DNA of 64,000 nucleotides, from positions 611,431 to 675,430 of the forward strand of contig NZ_JODS01000002.1 of assembly GCF_000718025.1 (NCBI RefSeq). Direction: 5' to 3'. Positions 17,165-25,066 of the stretch are shown one piece after another (positions within the stretch are counted from its first letter, which is position 1; each line of letters starts with the position of its first letter). Both the position numbers and the translations under genes were made by a program. Origin of the DNA: Kitasatospora purpeofusca. Its GTDB lineage: Bacteria; Actinomycetota; Actinomycetes; Streptomycetales; Streptomycetaceae. The notes beneath the pieces were generated by a model that did not search any database, had not been told where the DNA came from, and saw only the letters and a program-made list of their open reading frames with translations.

Positions 17165-17809
17165 GTGAAGACGCTGACCGACAACTGGTCGACCTACTGG
17201 GAGGGCTTCCTCGGGACCCTCTCGCTGTTCCTGGTGAGCGCGGTGCTGGCCCTGGTGCTCGGGGTGCTGATCGCGAGTTTCCGGGTCTCGCCGGTGAGGC
17301 CGCTGCGGGTGTTCGGCACCGCCTGGGTGACGCTGCTGCGCAACACCCCGCTCACCCTGCTGTTCTTCATCGTGGTGCTGGGACTGCCGCGCTTCGACAT
17401 CACCCTGCCGTTCTTCACCTTCGCGGTGCTCGCGCTCGGCTGCTACACCTCGGCCTTCGTCTGCGAGGCGATGCGTGCGGGCGTCAACACCGTGCCGGTC
17501 GGCCAGGGCGAGGCGGCGCGCAGCCTGGGCATGAGCTTCGGCCAGACGATGGGGCTGGTGGTCCTGCCGCAGGCGTACCGGTCGGTGGTGGCCCCGATCG
17601 GCAGTGTGATGATCGCGCTGGCGAAGAACACGGCGATCGCGGGCTCGTTCAGCGTCACCGAGCTGCTCGGCACCTACCGGACCATCAACGAGCTGGGCTA
17701 CAGCATCGTCTGGACCTTCGTCTGGATCGCCGTCGGCTACCTGATCATCACCCTGGCCGTCAGCCTCGTGTTCAACCTGCTGGAACGACGAGTGGCGGTC
17801 GCGCGATGA
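17165..17809 (+). CDS. gluC: Amino-acid ABC permease (first)
   Basis: A 214-residue HisM-type permease with about five membrane helices and the EAA loop GQGEAARSLGMSFGQTMGLV that docks on the ATPase. GTG 17165 follows GAGGGAGG. The 3' end overlaps the next permease by 4 nt (ATGA), indicating coupling. Confidence 0.9.
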   Translation: MKTLTDNWSTYWEGFLGTLSLFLVSAVLALVLGVLIASFRVSPVRPLRVFGTAWVTLLRNTPLTLLFFIVVLGLPRFDITLPFFTFAVLALGCYTSAFVCEAMRAGVNTVPVGQGEAARSLGMSFGQTMGLVVLPQAYRSVVAPIGSVMIALAKNTAIAGSFSVTELLGTYRTINELGYSIVWTFVWIAVGYLIITLAVSLVFNLLERRVAVAR

Positions 17810-18675
17810 CGGTGGAATCCTCGGCGCTCTACGACGTCCCGGGCCCGAAGGCGCTCGCCCGGCACCGGCTGTACGGCGGGATCGCGCTGCTGGCGATCGC
17901 CGCGCTGCTCGGCTGGATCGTCTACATGCTCTTCCACACCCAGCAGTTCACCGAGTCCAAGTGGATGGCCTTCGAGTACAAGGGCGTCCAGGAGCTGCTG
18001 CTGCGCGGGCTCGGCAACACCCTCAAGGCCTTCGGCTGGACGGTGCTGTTCGCGCTGCCGTTCGGCGCGCTGTTCGCCGCCGGGCGGCTCTCCGACCACC
18101 GGCCGGTGCGGATGCTGTCCACGCTGGTGGTGGAGTTCTTCCGGGCCATGCCGCTGCTGGTGATGATCTTCTTCATCTTCGTCGCGCTCAAGGTGGCCCC
18201 GCTCTGGGCGCTGGTGGCGGGACTGGTGCTCTACAACGGCTCGGTGCTGGCCGAGGTGTTCCGGGCCGGGGTGCTGGCGGTGCCCAAGGGGCAGAAGGAG
18301 GCGGCCTTCGCGCTCGGCATGCGCAAGACCCAGGTCATGGCGTACGTGCTGGTGCCGCAGGCCAACCGGGCGATGCTGCCGGCGATCATCAGCCAGCTGG
18401 TGGTGGCGCTCAAGGACACCTCGCTGGGCTTCCTGATCACCTACGAGGAGTTCCTGCACGCGGGCAAGCTGATCGCGACCAACCTGGACTACGACCTGCC
18501 GTTCATCCCGGTGGTGATGGTGATCGCGCCGATCTACATCGGCATGTGCCTGCTGCTCTCCTGGTTCGCGCGCTGGGTCGAGCGGCAGAGCCGGCGCCGG
18601 CCGAGCATGCGGGGCGGGGCGCCGGTGGCCAGTGCCGAGGTGGCGATGGGGCTGCCGCCGGCCGCTCAGCAGTGA
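17806..18675 (+). CDS. gluD: Amino-acid ABC permease (second)
   Basis: A 289-residue HisM-type permease; the EAA loop reads GQKEAAFALGMRKTQVMAYV. It is longer than its partner because of an N-terminal cytoplasmic stretch and an extra periplasmic loop (TQQFTESKWMAFEYKG), as in GluD. It probably forms a heterodimer with the preceding permease. It is the last gene of the importer operon. Confidence 0.9.
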   Translation: MTVESSALYDVPGPKALARHRLYGGIALLAIAALLGWIVYMLFHTQQFTESKWMAFEYKGVQELLLRGLGNTLKAFGWTVLFALPFGALFAAGRLSDHRPVRMLSTLVVEFFRAMPLLVMIFFIFVALKVAPLWALVAGLVLYNGSVLAEVFRAGVLAVPKGQKEAAFALGMRKTQVMAYVLVPQANRAMLPAIISQLVVALKDTSLGFLITYEEFLHAGKLIATNLDYDLPFIPVVMVIAPIYIGMCLLLSWFARWVERQSRRRPSMRGGAPVASAEVAMGLPPAAQQ

Positions 18676-18813
18676 CCGCGCGGCCCGGTCTCCGGGGGCG
18701 CGAGGGGTGTCCGTTCCCGGAGTGAACCATAGGTGCGAACGGGGGTCGGCTCGATACCTCCAAACTCTGCTTATGATTGCCGGGCAGTGGCACGGCGGCC
18801 GGGCGGAGGCACA

Positions 18814-19728
18814 GTGGAGCCGGTATTCGACTCGCGGCACATCCGGACCTTCCACGAGGTCGTCCGGGCCGGTTCCTACTCGGCGGCGGCCCGCGAACTC
18901 GGCTACACCCAGCCCGCCATCACCCAGCAGATGAAGGCCCTGGAACGCAGCGTCGGACTGCCGCTGTTCACCCGGGCCGGGCGCGGGCTGCGGCTCACCG
19001 AGGCGGGCGAGGCGCTCTCCCGGCACGCCGAGCAGATCCTCGGCAGCCTCTCCGCCGCCCAGCAGCAGCTGGCCGCACTGGCCCGGCTGCGCGCCGGACG
19101 CGTCCGGGTCTGCGCCTTCCCGAGCGCCAACGCCACCCTGATACCCGAGACCATGGCCCGGCTGCTCGCCGAGCACCCGGGCGTCCGGGTCGAACTGCTG
19201 GAGGCCGAGCCGCCCGACTCCGTGCAGCGGCTGCTGCGCGGCGAGTGCGACATCGCGCTGGCCTTCCGCTACCCCGGCGCGCCGGCCGAGGTGCCGCCGG
19301 AGCTGGACGAGATCCCGCTGATGGAGGACCTGCTCACGGTGCTGCTGCCGGTCGGCCACCCGCTCGGCCGCCGGCACGCCGTCCGGCTCGCCGACCTCGA
19401 CGGCGAGCGGTGGATCGCCGGCTGCCCGCGCTGCCGGGCCAACCTGCTGCATGTCTGCGCGGAGGAGGGCTTCGCGCCGGACATCGTGTTCTCCACCGAC
19501 GACAACCTCGCGGTGCAGAGCCTGGTCGCCGCCGGGGTCGGGATCGCGCTGATGCCCGCGCTGGTGCTCTCCTTCATGTGCCACCGCAAGGTCACCGGCC
19601 GGGCCGTGGAGCCGCATCTGCGGCGGCAGGTCAGCGCGTACGTGCTCCGCGAGCACCGGCGGATCCCCGCCACCGCCCTGGTGCTCGACCAACTGCGGCA
19701 GGCGGCGGCCGCCCGCGTCGGGTGCTGA
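18814..19728 (+). CDS. LysR-family regulator of the cysteine-sulfur unit
   Basis: A 304-residue LysR-type regulator. The N-terminal winged helix-turn-helix reads RTFHEVVRAGSYSAAARELGYTQPAITQQM, and the effector-binding domain begins near residue 90. GTG 18814 (VEPVFDSRHI) is preferred because GGAGG lies 4-5 nt upstream; an upstream ATG at 18733 would add 27 untypical residues. A TATGAT at 18772-18777 is a candidate -10 box. It precedes cysteine dioxygenase and the sulfate exporter in the same direction, so it is probably their regulator, sensing a sulfur metabolite. Confidence 0.88.
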   Translation: MEPVFDSRHIRTFHEVVRAGSYSAAARELGYTQPAITQQMKALERSVGLPLFTRAGRGLRLTEAGEALSRHAEQILGSLSAAQQQLAALARLRAGRVRVCAFPSANATLIPETMARLLAEHPGVRVELLEAEPPDSVQRLLRGECDIALAFRYPGAPAEVPPELDEIPLMEDLLTVLLPVGHPLGRRHAVRLADLDGERWIAGCPRCRANLLHVCAEEGFAPDIVFSTDDNLAVQSLVAAGVGIALMPALVLSFMCHRKVTGRAVEPHLRRQVSAYVLREHRRIPATALVLDQLRQAAAARVGC

Positions 19729-19759
19729 TCCGGGCGACCGGGGGCCGGACCGGGGCCGA

Positions 19760-19802
19760 CCGATCCTGGGGCGACTGATCCTGGGGCGACTGATCCTGAC
19801 CC
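19760..19802 (+). repeat. 15-bp tandem repeats after the LysR gene
   Basis: Nearly three copies of a 15-bp unit: CCGATCCTGGGGCGA (19760-19774), CTGATCCTGGGGCGA (19775-19789) and a partial third copy to 19802. They lie just after the LysR stop. Confidence 0.85.
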
Positions 19803-19818
19803 CATTGATAAGCAATGG
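19802..19818. promoter_or_regulatory. Candidate LysR operator before cysteine dioxygenase
   Basis: CCATTG-ATAAG-CAATGG is a perfect 6-bp inverted repeat in AT-richer DNA, 63 bp upstream of the dioxygenase start. The core ATTGATAAGCAAT contains the T-N11-A pattern of LysR boxes. Adjacent encoding of a LysR protein supports the assignment. Confidence 0.6.
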
Positions 19819-19880
19819 TTGGGGGAGGGCGAAAGAACCCTCCTTGGACGTGATAGGTCGCGCGGGGCGACGCTACCGCC

Positions 19881-20447
19881 ATGACAACGTCAGCCACGGT
19901 CGGCAGCGGCCGGCTCACCGAGCGTATGAGCGCCCTCGTCGGCGAGATCCGCGCCGTGGTGGACCGCGGCCTGCCGCCGGAACTCACCGCCTACCTGGTC
20001 GGCGAGCGCCTCGCCCCGCACCTCGGCGACAGCGAGCTGCTCACCGCCGAGCAGCGCGAGGGCGACCCGGACCGCTACCGCCAGCACGTCCTCCACGCCG
20101 AGGAGGACGGCTCCTTCTCGGTCGTCGCGCTGGTCTGGCTCCCCGGTCAGCGGACCCCGATCCACGACCACGTCTCCTGGTGCGTGGCCGGCGTCCACCA
20201 GGGCCAGGAGAGCGAGACCCGCTACCGGCTGGTCTCCGACGGACGCACCGCCCACCTGGTGGAGACCGAGCACGTGGTCGGCCCGGCCGGCACCGTCGCC
20301 GCGTTCGCCCCGCCCGGCGACATCCACCTGGTCCGCAACGCGTGCGGCTCCACCGCCATCTCCGTCCACGTCTACGGCGCCGACGTCGCCAAGCTCGGCA
20401 CCAGCATCCGGCGCGTCTACCGGCTGCCCGCCGGGGAACAGCGGTGA
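19881..20447 (+). CDS. Cysteine dioxygenase family protein
   Basis: A 188-residue cupin that oxidises cysteine to cysteine sulfinate with O2 and Fe(II). The metal ligands are the two His of PIHDHVSWCVAGVHQGQE and a third His in DIHLVRNAC. The residue equivalent to the Tyr of the Cys-Tyr cofactor seen in mammalian enzymes is uncertain. It lies 8 nt from the next gene. The product degrades to sulfite/sulfate, which fits the exporter gene that follows. Confidence 0.88.
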   Translation: MTTSATVGSGRLTERMSALVGEIRAVVDRGLPPELTAYLVGERLAPHLGDSELLTAEQREGDPDRYRQHVLHAEEDGSFSVVALVWLPGQRTPIHDHVSWCVAGVHQGQESETRYRLVSDGRTAHLVETEHVVGPAGTVAAFAPPGDIHLVRNACGSTAISVHVYGADVAKLGTSIRRVYRLPAGEQR

Positions 20448-20454
20448 CCCCCGA

Positions 20455-21513
20455 ATGGCCCTGACCCTCCGGGACCGCCGGGTCCGGCCGGTCCGCACCC
20501 GGATCCTGCCCCCGCTCGGCGGCGACGCCCCCGGCCTGCTGCTCGCGGTGCTCGGCGTGGCCGCCGCGATCGCCGTCCACCAGGCCGTCCCCGCCGTCCC
20601 CAAGCTCACCGCCGCCGTCGTGCTCGGCATCGCCGCCGCCCACCTGCCCGGGCTGCGGCCGGTGGTCCGCGGCGTCGCCCGGCCCGGGCTCTCCATGGCC
20701 GGCAAGCGGCTGATGCGGATCGGCATCGTGCTGCTCGGCCTCAAACTCAGCCTGGACGACGTGCTCGGCCTCGGCTGGGCCACCGTCGCCATGGTGCTCA
20801 CCGTGGTCGGGGCCACCTTCGCCGGCACGCTCTGGCTCGGGCGGCGGCTCGGACTGCCCGGGCACCAGCCGCTGCTGGTCGCCACCGGCTACTCGATCTG
20901 CGGCGCCTCGGCGATCGGCGCGGTCAGCCAGGCCGCCGGCAGCGAGGAGGAGGACGTCGCCGCCTCCGTCGCCCTGGTCACCCTCTGCGGAACCCTGGCG
21001 ATCGCCGTCCTGCCGCTGCTCCAGCAGCCGCTCGGGCTCGACCCCAGCGGCTTCGGACGCTGGGTCGGCGCCAGCGTCCACGACGTCGGGCAGGTGGTCG
21101 CCACCGCGCAGACCGGCGGCGCCGGAGCGCTGCGCGAAGCGGTACTGGTCAAACTGATGCGGGTGGTCCTGCTGGCGCCGCTGGTCGCCGGGGTCGCGGT
21201 GGCCGTCCGGCGCTCGCACCGGCGGGCCGGCACCGCGCCGACCGCCGGCAAGCGGCCGCCGCTGCTGCCGCTGTTCGTCGCCGGGTTCCTGGCCATGATC
21301 GTGCTGCGCACCACCGGGGTACTGCCCGAGCGGGCCCTCGCGTTCGCCGGGGACACCCAGGAGCTGCTGCTCGCGGCGGCCCTGTTCGGGCTCGGCAGCG
21401 CCGTCCACCTGCCGACCATGGTCCGCACCGGCGGCCGGATCGCCCTGCTCGGACTCGGCTCCTGGCTGGTGGTGGCCGGGGTGTCGTACGCCGGAGTGCT
21501 GATCACCACGTAA
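20455..21513 (+). CDS. YeiH-family putative sulfate/sulfite exporter
   Basis: A 352-residue integral membrane protein of the YeiH family (UPF0324, PF03601), with about 10 predicted helices. The family signature GYSICGASAIGAVSQAAG is near residue 143, and ASVHDVGQVVATA is a second conserved block. It is linked by position to cysteine dioxygenase and LysR, so it may expel sulfite or sulfate arising from cysteine oxidation. The transport substrate is inferred. Confidence 0.88.
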   Translation: MALTLRDRRVRPVRTRILPPLGGDAPGLLLAVLGVAAAIAVHQAVPAVPKLTAAVVLGIAAAHLPGLRPVVRGVARPGLSMAGKRLMRIGIVLLGLKLSLDDVLGLGWATVAMVLTVVGATFAGTLWLGRRLGLPGHQPLLVATGYSICGASAIGAVSQAAGSEEEDVAASVALVTLCGTLAIAVLPLLQQPLGLDPSGFGRWVGASVHDVGQVVATAQTGGAGALREAVLVKLMRVVLLAPLVAGVAVAVRRSHRRAGTAPTAGKRPPLLPLFVAGFLAMIVLRTTGVLPERALAFAGDTQELLLAAALFGLGSAVHLPTMVRTGGRIALLGLGSWLVVAGVSYAGVLITT

Positions 21514-21618
21514 ATCCGGCGCCCGCCGGGGCCGACTGGGTTATCGTCGGGCGGGTGGTTCGGCCCTCGGAGGCCGACCCGCGTGTCCGTGCCCCGACTC
21601 CGCGGAGGAAACCGCCGC

Positions 21619-22326
21619 ATGTACAGCGCACTGCCCGAACGGGACGGCACCGCCGCCGTCGTCACGCTGGACCGGCGCGAGGGTCCGTTCGGGGAAGTGG
21701 CGCTACGTCGGCGCGGGCAGGACTACGAGATCATCGCCAACGGTTGCTTCCTGATGGACACCGCCGACGGGCGCTCCGAGCGGCTGCTGATCGGGGTGGC
21801 GCTGGAGGAGCTGGACCGGACCGGGCCGGTGGCGCGGCCGTCCCTGCTGATCGGCGGGCTCGGGGTGGGGTTCTCGCTGGCGCACGCGGCGGCCGAGCCG
21901 CGCTGGGGCCGGATCGCGGTGGTGGAGCGCGAGAGCGCGATCATCGACTGGCACCGCACCGGACCGCTGGCCGCGTTCTCGGCCGGGGCGCTGGAGGACG
22001 AGCGGGTCGAGGTGCTGCACACCGACCTGCTGGAGTACCTGGCCGGGGCCGACGGCGCCCGCTACGACGCGCTGTGCCTGGACATCGACAACGGACCGGA
22101 CTGGACCGTCACCGACGGCAACGCCGGGCTGTACGGCGCGGACGGACTCGCGGTGCTGCGCCACCGGCTGGAGCCGGGCGGGGTGCTGGCGGTCTGGAGC
22201 GCCCAGCCGTCGCCGGCCTTCGAGGAGGAGCTGCGGACGGCCGGCTTCTCCGACGTGGTGACCCACGAGATCGAGGTCGCCCGGGGCGTGCCCGACGTCG
22301 TGCACCTGGCCCGCCGCGCGCGCTGA
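21619..22326 (+). CDS. Spermidine synthase-like methyltransferase-fold protein
   Basis: A 235-residue protein with a spermidine/spermine synthase-type Rossmann fold: GGLGVGFSLAHAA replaces the GGGDG glycine loop, VVERESAIIDWHR holds the acidic residue at strand 2 and DALCLDIDNGPDW resembles the post-motif. It is shorter than true spermidine synthases and lacks the clear gatekeeper segment, so polyamine synthesis is uncertain. ATG 21619 has GGAGGA 9 nt upstream; an ATG-like GTG at 21583 would add 12 residues. A separate promoter region of about 105 bp precedes it. Confidence 0.7.
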   Translation: MYSALPERDGTAAVVTLDRREGPFGEVALRRRGQDYEIIANGCFLMDTADGRSERLLIGVALEELDRTGPVARPSLLIGGLGVGFSLAHAAAEPRWGRIAVVERESAIIDWHRTGPLAAFSAGALEDERVEVLHTDLLEYLAGADGARYDALCLDIDNGPDWTVTDGNAGLYGADGLAVLRHRLEPGGVLAVWSAQPSPAFEEELRTAGFSDVVTHEIEVARGVPDVVHLARRAR

Positions 22327-22348
22327 GCGGGTTCGACCGCTCGCCGCT

Positions 22349-22390
22349 CTCCCGCACTTGGCAAAGTCTGCACTTTGCCAAGTGCGGGAG
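22349..22390. terminator. 19-bp inverted repeat, AT-rich in the centre
   Basis: Arms 22349-22367 and 22372-22390 pair perfectly around a 4-nt loop CTGC. The core ACTTGGCAAAGT/ACTTTGCCAAGT is unusually AT-rich for this DNA. It sits between convergent genes and is most simply a bidirectional terminator, though the symmetric core would also suit a regulator. Confidence 0.7.
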
Positions 22391-22437
22391 GCGGTCGGCG
22401 GGGCGGGCCGGGGTGTGACGGGGTGTGACGGTCGGGG

Positions 22438-24744
22438 CTACTTGAGGCCGTTGTCCACTGCGGCCATCAGCTCGCCGTTCGGCGTGTCACCGTCGAAGGC
22501 CCAGATCATCGCGCCGGCCAGCCCCTGGGACTTGATCCAGGCGGTCTTGCGGGCGATCTCGGTCGGGTCGTCGTAGGAGTAGAACACCGAGCCGTTGTAG
22601 ATGTAGGCGTATCCGGCGACCGGGTCCCGGTAGATGGTGTAACCACCGCCGGTGGCCATCTGCTTGAGCTTCTTGTAGTCCTCGAAGCCGGCCTCGTAGG
22701 TGCCCGGGCCGGGGCCCGTCGCGGTCTGGAAGAGGCCGTTGGTGGTGCCGCGCGGGACGCCCGTCCAGCCTCGGCCGTAGAACGGGATGCCCAGCGTGAG
22801 CTTGCTCTTCGGGGCGCCGCCGGAGACGTACGCGCCGATCGCGACCTCGGAGCTGAACTGCCGGGCCGGCGGGTTCGGGTCGCCCGCCGCGACCTTGATC
22901 GCGGACTGCTGGTTGGTGACCATCTCCCAGCCGCCGTGGTAGTCGTAGCCCTGGATGGTGGCGAAGTCGAAGGCGCCGAACAGGCCGGGGATGTCGATGC
23001 CGGCGGTGACCTTCGCCGGGTCGGCCGGGAGGAAGGCGCTCAGCGTGTAGTGCTTGCCCGTGGTGGCGCCGAGGGCGTCCAGCTGGCGGCGGAACTCCTG
23101 GGCCAGCAGGGTGTAGTTGGCCTTGTCGGCGGGCCGGAAGATGTTCCCGGTGTGCCCGTCGGAGTTCGGCCACTCCCAGTCGAGGTCGATGCCCTCGAAG
23201 ATGCCCGCCGCGCTGCCCGCGCCGCCGCGGCCGTCGATCACCGGCAGGTTGCCCTTGATGTACATGTCGATGCAGGAGCTGACCAGCGCCTTGCGGGAGG
23301 CGTCGGTGGCCGCCGCGTCGGAGAACCACTTGCTGTACGACCAACCGCCCAGCGAGATCTGGATCTTGAGGTTGGGGTACTTGGCCTTGAGCTGCTTCAG
23401 CTGGTTGAAGTTGCCGGCCAGCTTCTGGTCCCAGGTGTCGGTGGTCCCGGCCACCGAGCTGCCCGCGTCCCAGCCCTTGCCGAAGTCGGCCCAGGCGTCA
23501 CCGGCGCCGTCGCCCGCGTTCGGGTCGTTGTCCGGACCGGCCGCCTTGTTGGTGATGAAGCACTGCTTGGTGCTCGGGTGGATGTTGGCGAAGGCGTAGT
23601 TGAGCGTGGTGAGCCGGCCGGCCGAGCCCGAGGTGTCGAGCTGCTTCACGCTGTAGCCGCGGGCGTAGATGCTCCACTGGGTGAAGTAGCCGATCTTCAT
23701 CGCGGCCGGGTTGCTGCCGCCGGGCTTGGTCTTCCCGGTCACCGGGCCGGAGGCGGGCGAGACATTGCCGGCCGCGTCGCGGGCCTTGACGGTGAAGGTG
23801 TACGAGGTGTCCGGAGCCAGGTTGCCGACGGTCGCGGCGGGGGACGTCACGGTGACGGCCAGCGCGGTGCCGTTGTACACGTCGTAGGCCGTGACGCCGA
23901 CGTTGTCGGTGCTCGGGGTCCAGCTCAGCGAGACGGAGTTGGCGTCCGAGCCGGTCACGGCGGGGGTGCCCGGCGTGCTGGGCGCCTGGTGGTCCTCGAC
24001 CGGGGGGCTGGTGGTGGCGCTCACCGGGCCGGCCGCCGCGGAGCGGTTGCCCGCCGCGTCGAAGGCCTGGACGGTGAACTGGTAGGCGGTGCCGGCGGTC
24101 AGGCCCTGCACGGTGACGCCGGTGGTGGCGCCGTCGGCGGTGGCCACCTTGGTGCCGCCCTGGAAGACGTCGTAGCCGGTGACGGCCACGTTGTCGGTGC
24201 TGGCGGTCCAGGACAGGTCGACCGAGGTCTGGGTGACGGTGCCGGCCGTGAGGTTGCCGGGGACGGTCGGCGCGGTCTGGTCGCCGCCGCTGCCGTCGCA
24301 CGGCTGGCCGTTGATCTTGCAGTTCTTCAGCGGCTGGTAGCTGCCGGAGTAGGCGATGTTGAAGCCGACGTTGTAGGTGCCGCCGGCCGGCAGGGTCGCG
24401 GCCCAGCCGGGGTTCTTCACCGTGACGTGGGAGGCCGAGGTGGTGTAGCTGGCGTTCCAGAGGCCCGCCACGGTGTTGCCGGTCGGGAGGTCGAACTCCA
24501 GCGTCCAGCCGTTGACCGGGGCGGTGGAGCCGTTGGTGATGGTGTAACTGCCCTCGTAGCCGGTGCTCCAGTCGCTGCCCTTGGCGAAGGCCGCGGTGAC
24601 GGACCCGGCGGCGGCCCCGGCGGCCGGGGCGGCGGCGCGTTCGGCCGCGGCGCTGGCCATGGTGGCGGGAAGGGCTGCGGCGAGGACCGGGACGAGCAGG
24701 GTCCCGGCTGCCAGTAGCGGCAGGCTGATCCGACGTCTGCGCAT
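22438..24744 (-). CDS. Secreted GH18 chitinase with CBM2 and two FnIII domains
   Basis: A 768-residue exo-enzyme that hydrolyses chitin. Order: Sec signal peptide (MRRRRISLPLLAAGT..., cleavage near ASA, about residue 31), carbohydrate-binding CBM2 (about 45-150, GSDWSTGYEGSYTITNGS), two fibronectin type III domains (about 160-245 and 255-340), GH18 catalytic domain (about 350-768). The catalytic motif is FEGIDLDWEWP, where Glu stands in for the first Asp of D-G-x-D-x-D-W-E; the proton-donor Glu is kept. ATG 24744 is preferred to an upstream in-frame start that lacks a signal peptide. A DasR-type site lies about 190 bp upstream. Confidence 0.93.
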   Translation of the reverse strand: MRRRRISLPLLAAGTLLVPVLAAALPATMASAAAERAAAPAAGAAAGSVTAAFAKGSDWSTGYEGSYTITNGSTAPVNGWTLEFDLPTGNTVAGLWNASYTTSASHVTVKNPGWAATLPAGGTYNVGFNIAYSGSYQPLKNCKINGQPCDGSGGDQTAPTVPGNLTAGTVTQTSVDLSWTASTDNVAVTGYDVFQGGTKVATADGATTGVTVQGLTAGTAYQFTVQAFDAAGNRSAAAGPVSATTSPPVEDHQAPSTPGTPAVTGSDANSVSLSWTPSTDNVGVTAYDVYNGTALAVTVTSPAATVGNLAPDTSYTFTVKARDAAGNVSPASGPVTGKTKPGGSNPAAMKIGYFTQWSIYARGYSVKQLDTSGSAGRLTTLNYAFANIHPSTKQCFITNKAAGPDNDPNAGDGAGDAWADFGKGWDAGSSVAGTTDTWDQKLAGNFNQLKQLKAKYPNLKIQISLGGWSYSKWFSDAAATDASRKALVSSCIDMYIKGNLPVIDGRGGAGSAAGIFEGIDLDWEWPNSDGHTGNIFRPADKANYTLLAQEFRRQLDALGATTGKHYTLSAFLPADPAKVTAGIDIPGLFGAFDFATIQGYDYHGGWEMVTNQQSAIKVAAGDPNPPARQFSSEVAIGAYVSGGAPKSKLTLGIPFYGRGWTGVPRGTTNGLFQTATGPGPGTYEAGFEDYKKLKQMATGGGYTIYRDPVAGYAYIYNGSVFYSYDDPTEIARKTAWIKSQGLAGAMIWAFDGDTPNGELMAAVDNGLK

Positions 24745-24926
24745 GGATGTGGCTCCTGTCCTGGGGCCCCGGGGCAGGCCCGGACGCCCCGTTACCCGTG
24801 GGGAGGTGTCAGGTGCGTGGAGCGGTGTGCTCCGGGCCATGGGGGCGGCGCGGAACCGGTCCTCGGGCCGTCGGGGTGCCGCGGAGGATCCTGTGCCGAG
24901 GGTAGGGAGCGGACCGGCAACTGGCA

Positions 24927-24942
24927 ATAGGTCTGTACCAGT
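24927..24942. promoter_or_regulatory. dre-like (DasR-type) site
   Basis: ATAGGTCTGTACCAGT matches 12 of 16 positions of the published DasR consensus ACTGGTCTAGACCAGT. An outer 6-bp inverted repeat AACTGG (24919-24924) and CCAGTT (24938-24943) also overlaps it. DasR represses chitinase genes in Streptomyces until N-acetylglucosamine is available. Confidence 0.5.
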
Positions 24943-24969
24943 TGGTGGTCGTGGGCATGACGGACGACG

Positions 24970-25020
24970 CGCGCACCCGTCCGTCCCGCCGGTGGAGGGG
25001 CGGGTCGGAGCGGGTGCGCG
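24970..25020 (-). terminator. Hairpin after the DPFG-repeat gene
   Basis: CGCGCACCCG (24970-24979) pairs with CGGGTGCGCG (25011-25020), and inner TCCCGCC/GGCGGG segments extend the stem. It lies 47-97 nt downstream of the stop of the minus-strand repeat protein gene. Confidence 0.55.
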
Positions 25021-25066
25021 CGGGTCGGGTCGGAGGTGCCGACGGCCGGGTGCGGTGCGGTGCGGC

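Larger units (their letters stand above)
24745..25066. promoter_or_regulatory. Chitinase upstream region
   Basis: 322 bp between the chitinase start and the end of the repeat protein gene, both on the minus strand. It holds the dre-like site at 24927-24942, the hairpin at 24970-25020 (terminator of the upstream gene) and probably the chitinase promoter. A GTGCGGT tandem triplet occurs at 25049-25066. Confidence 0.5.
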
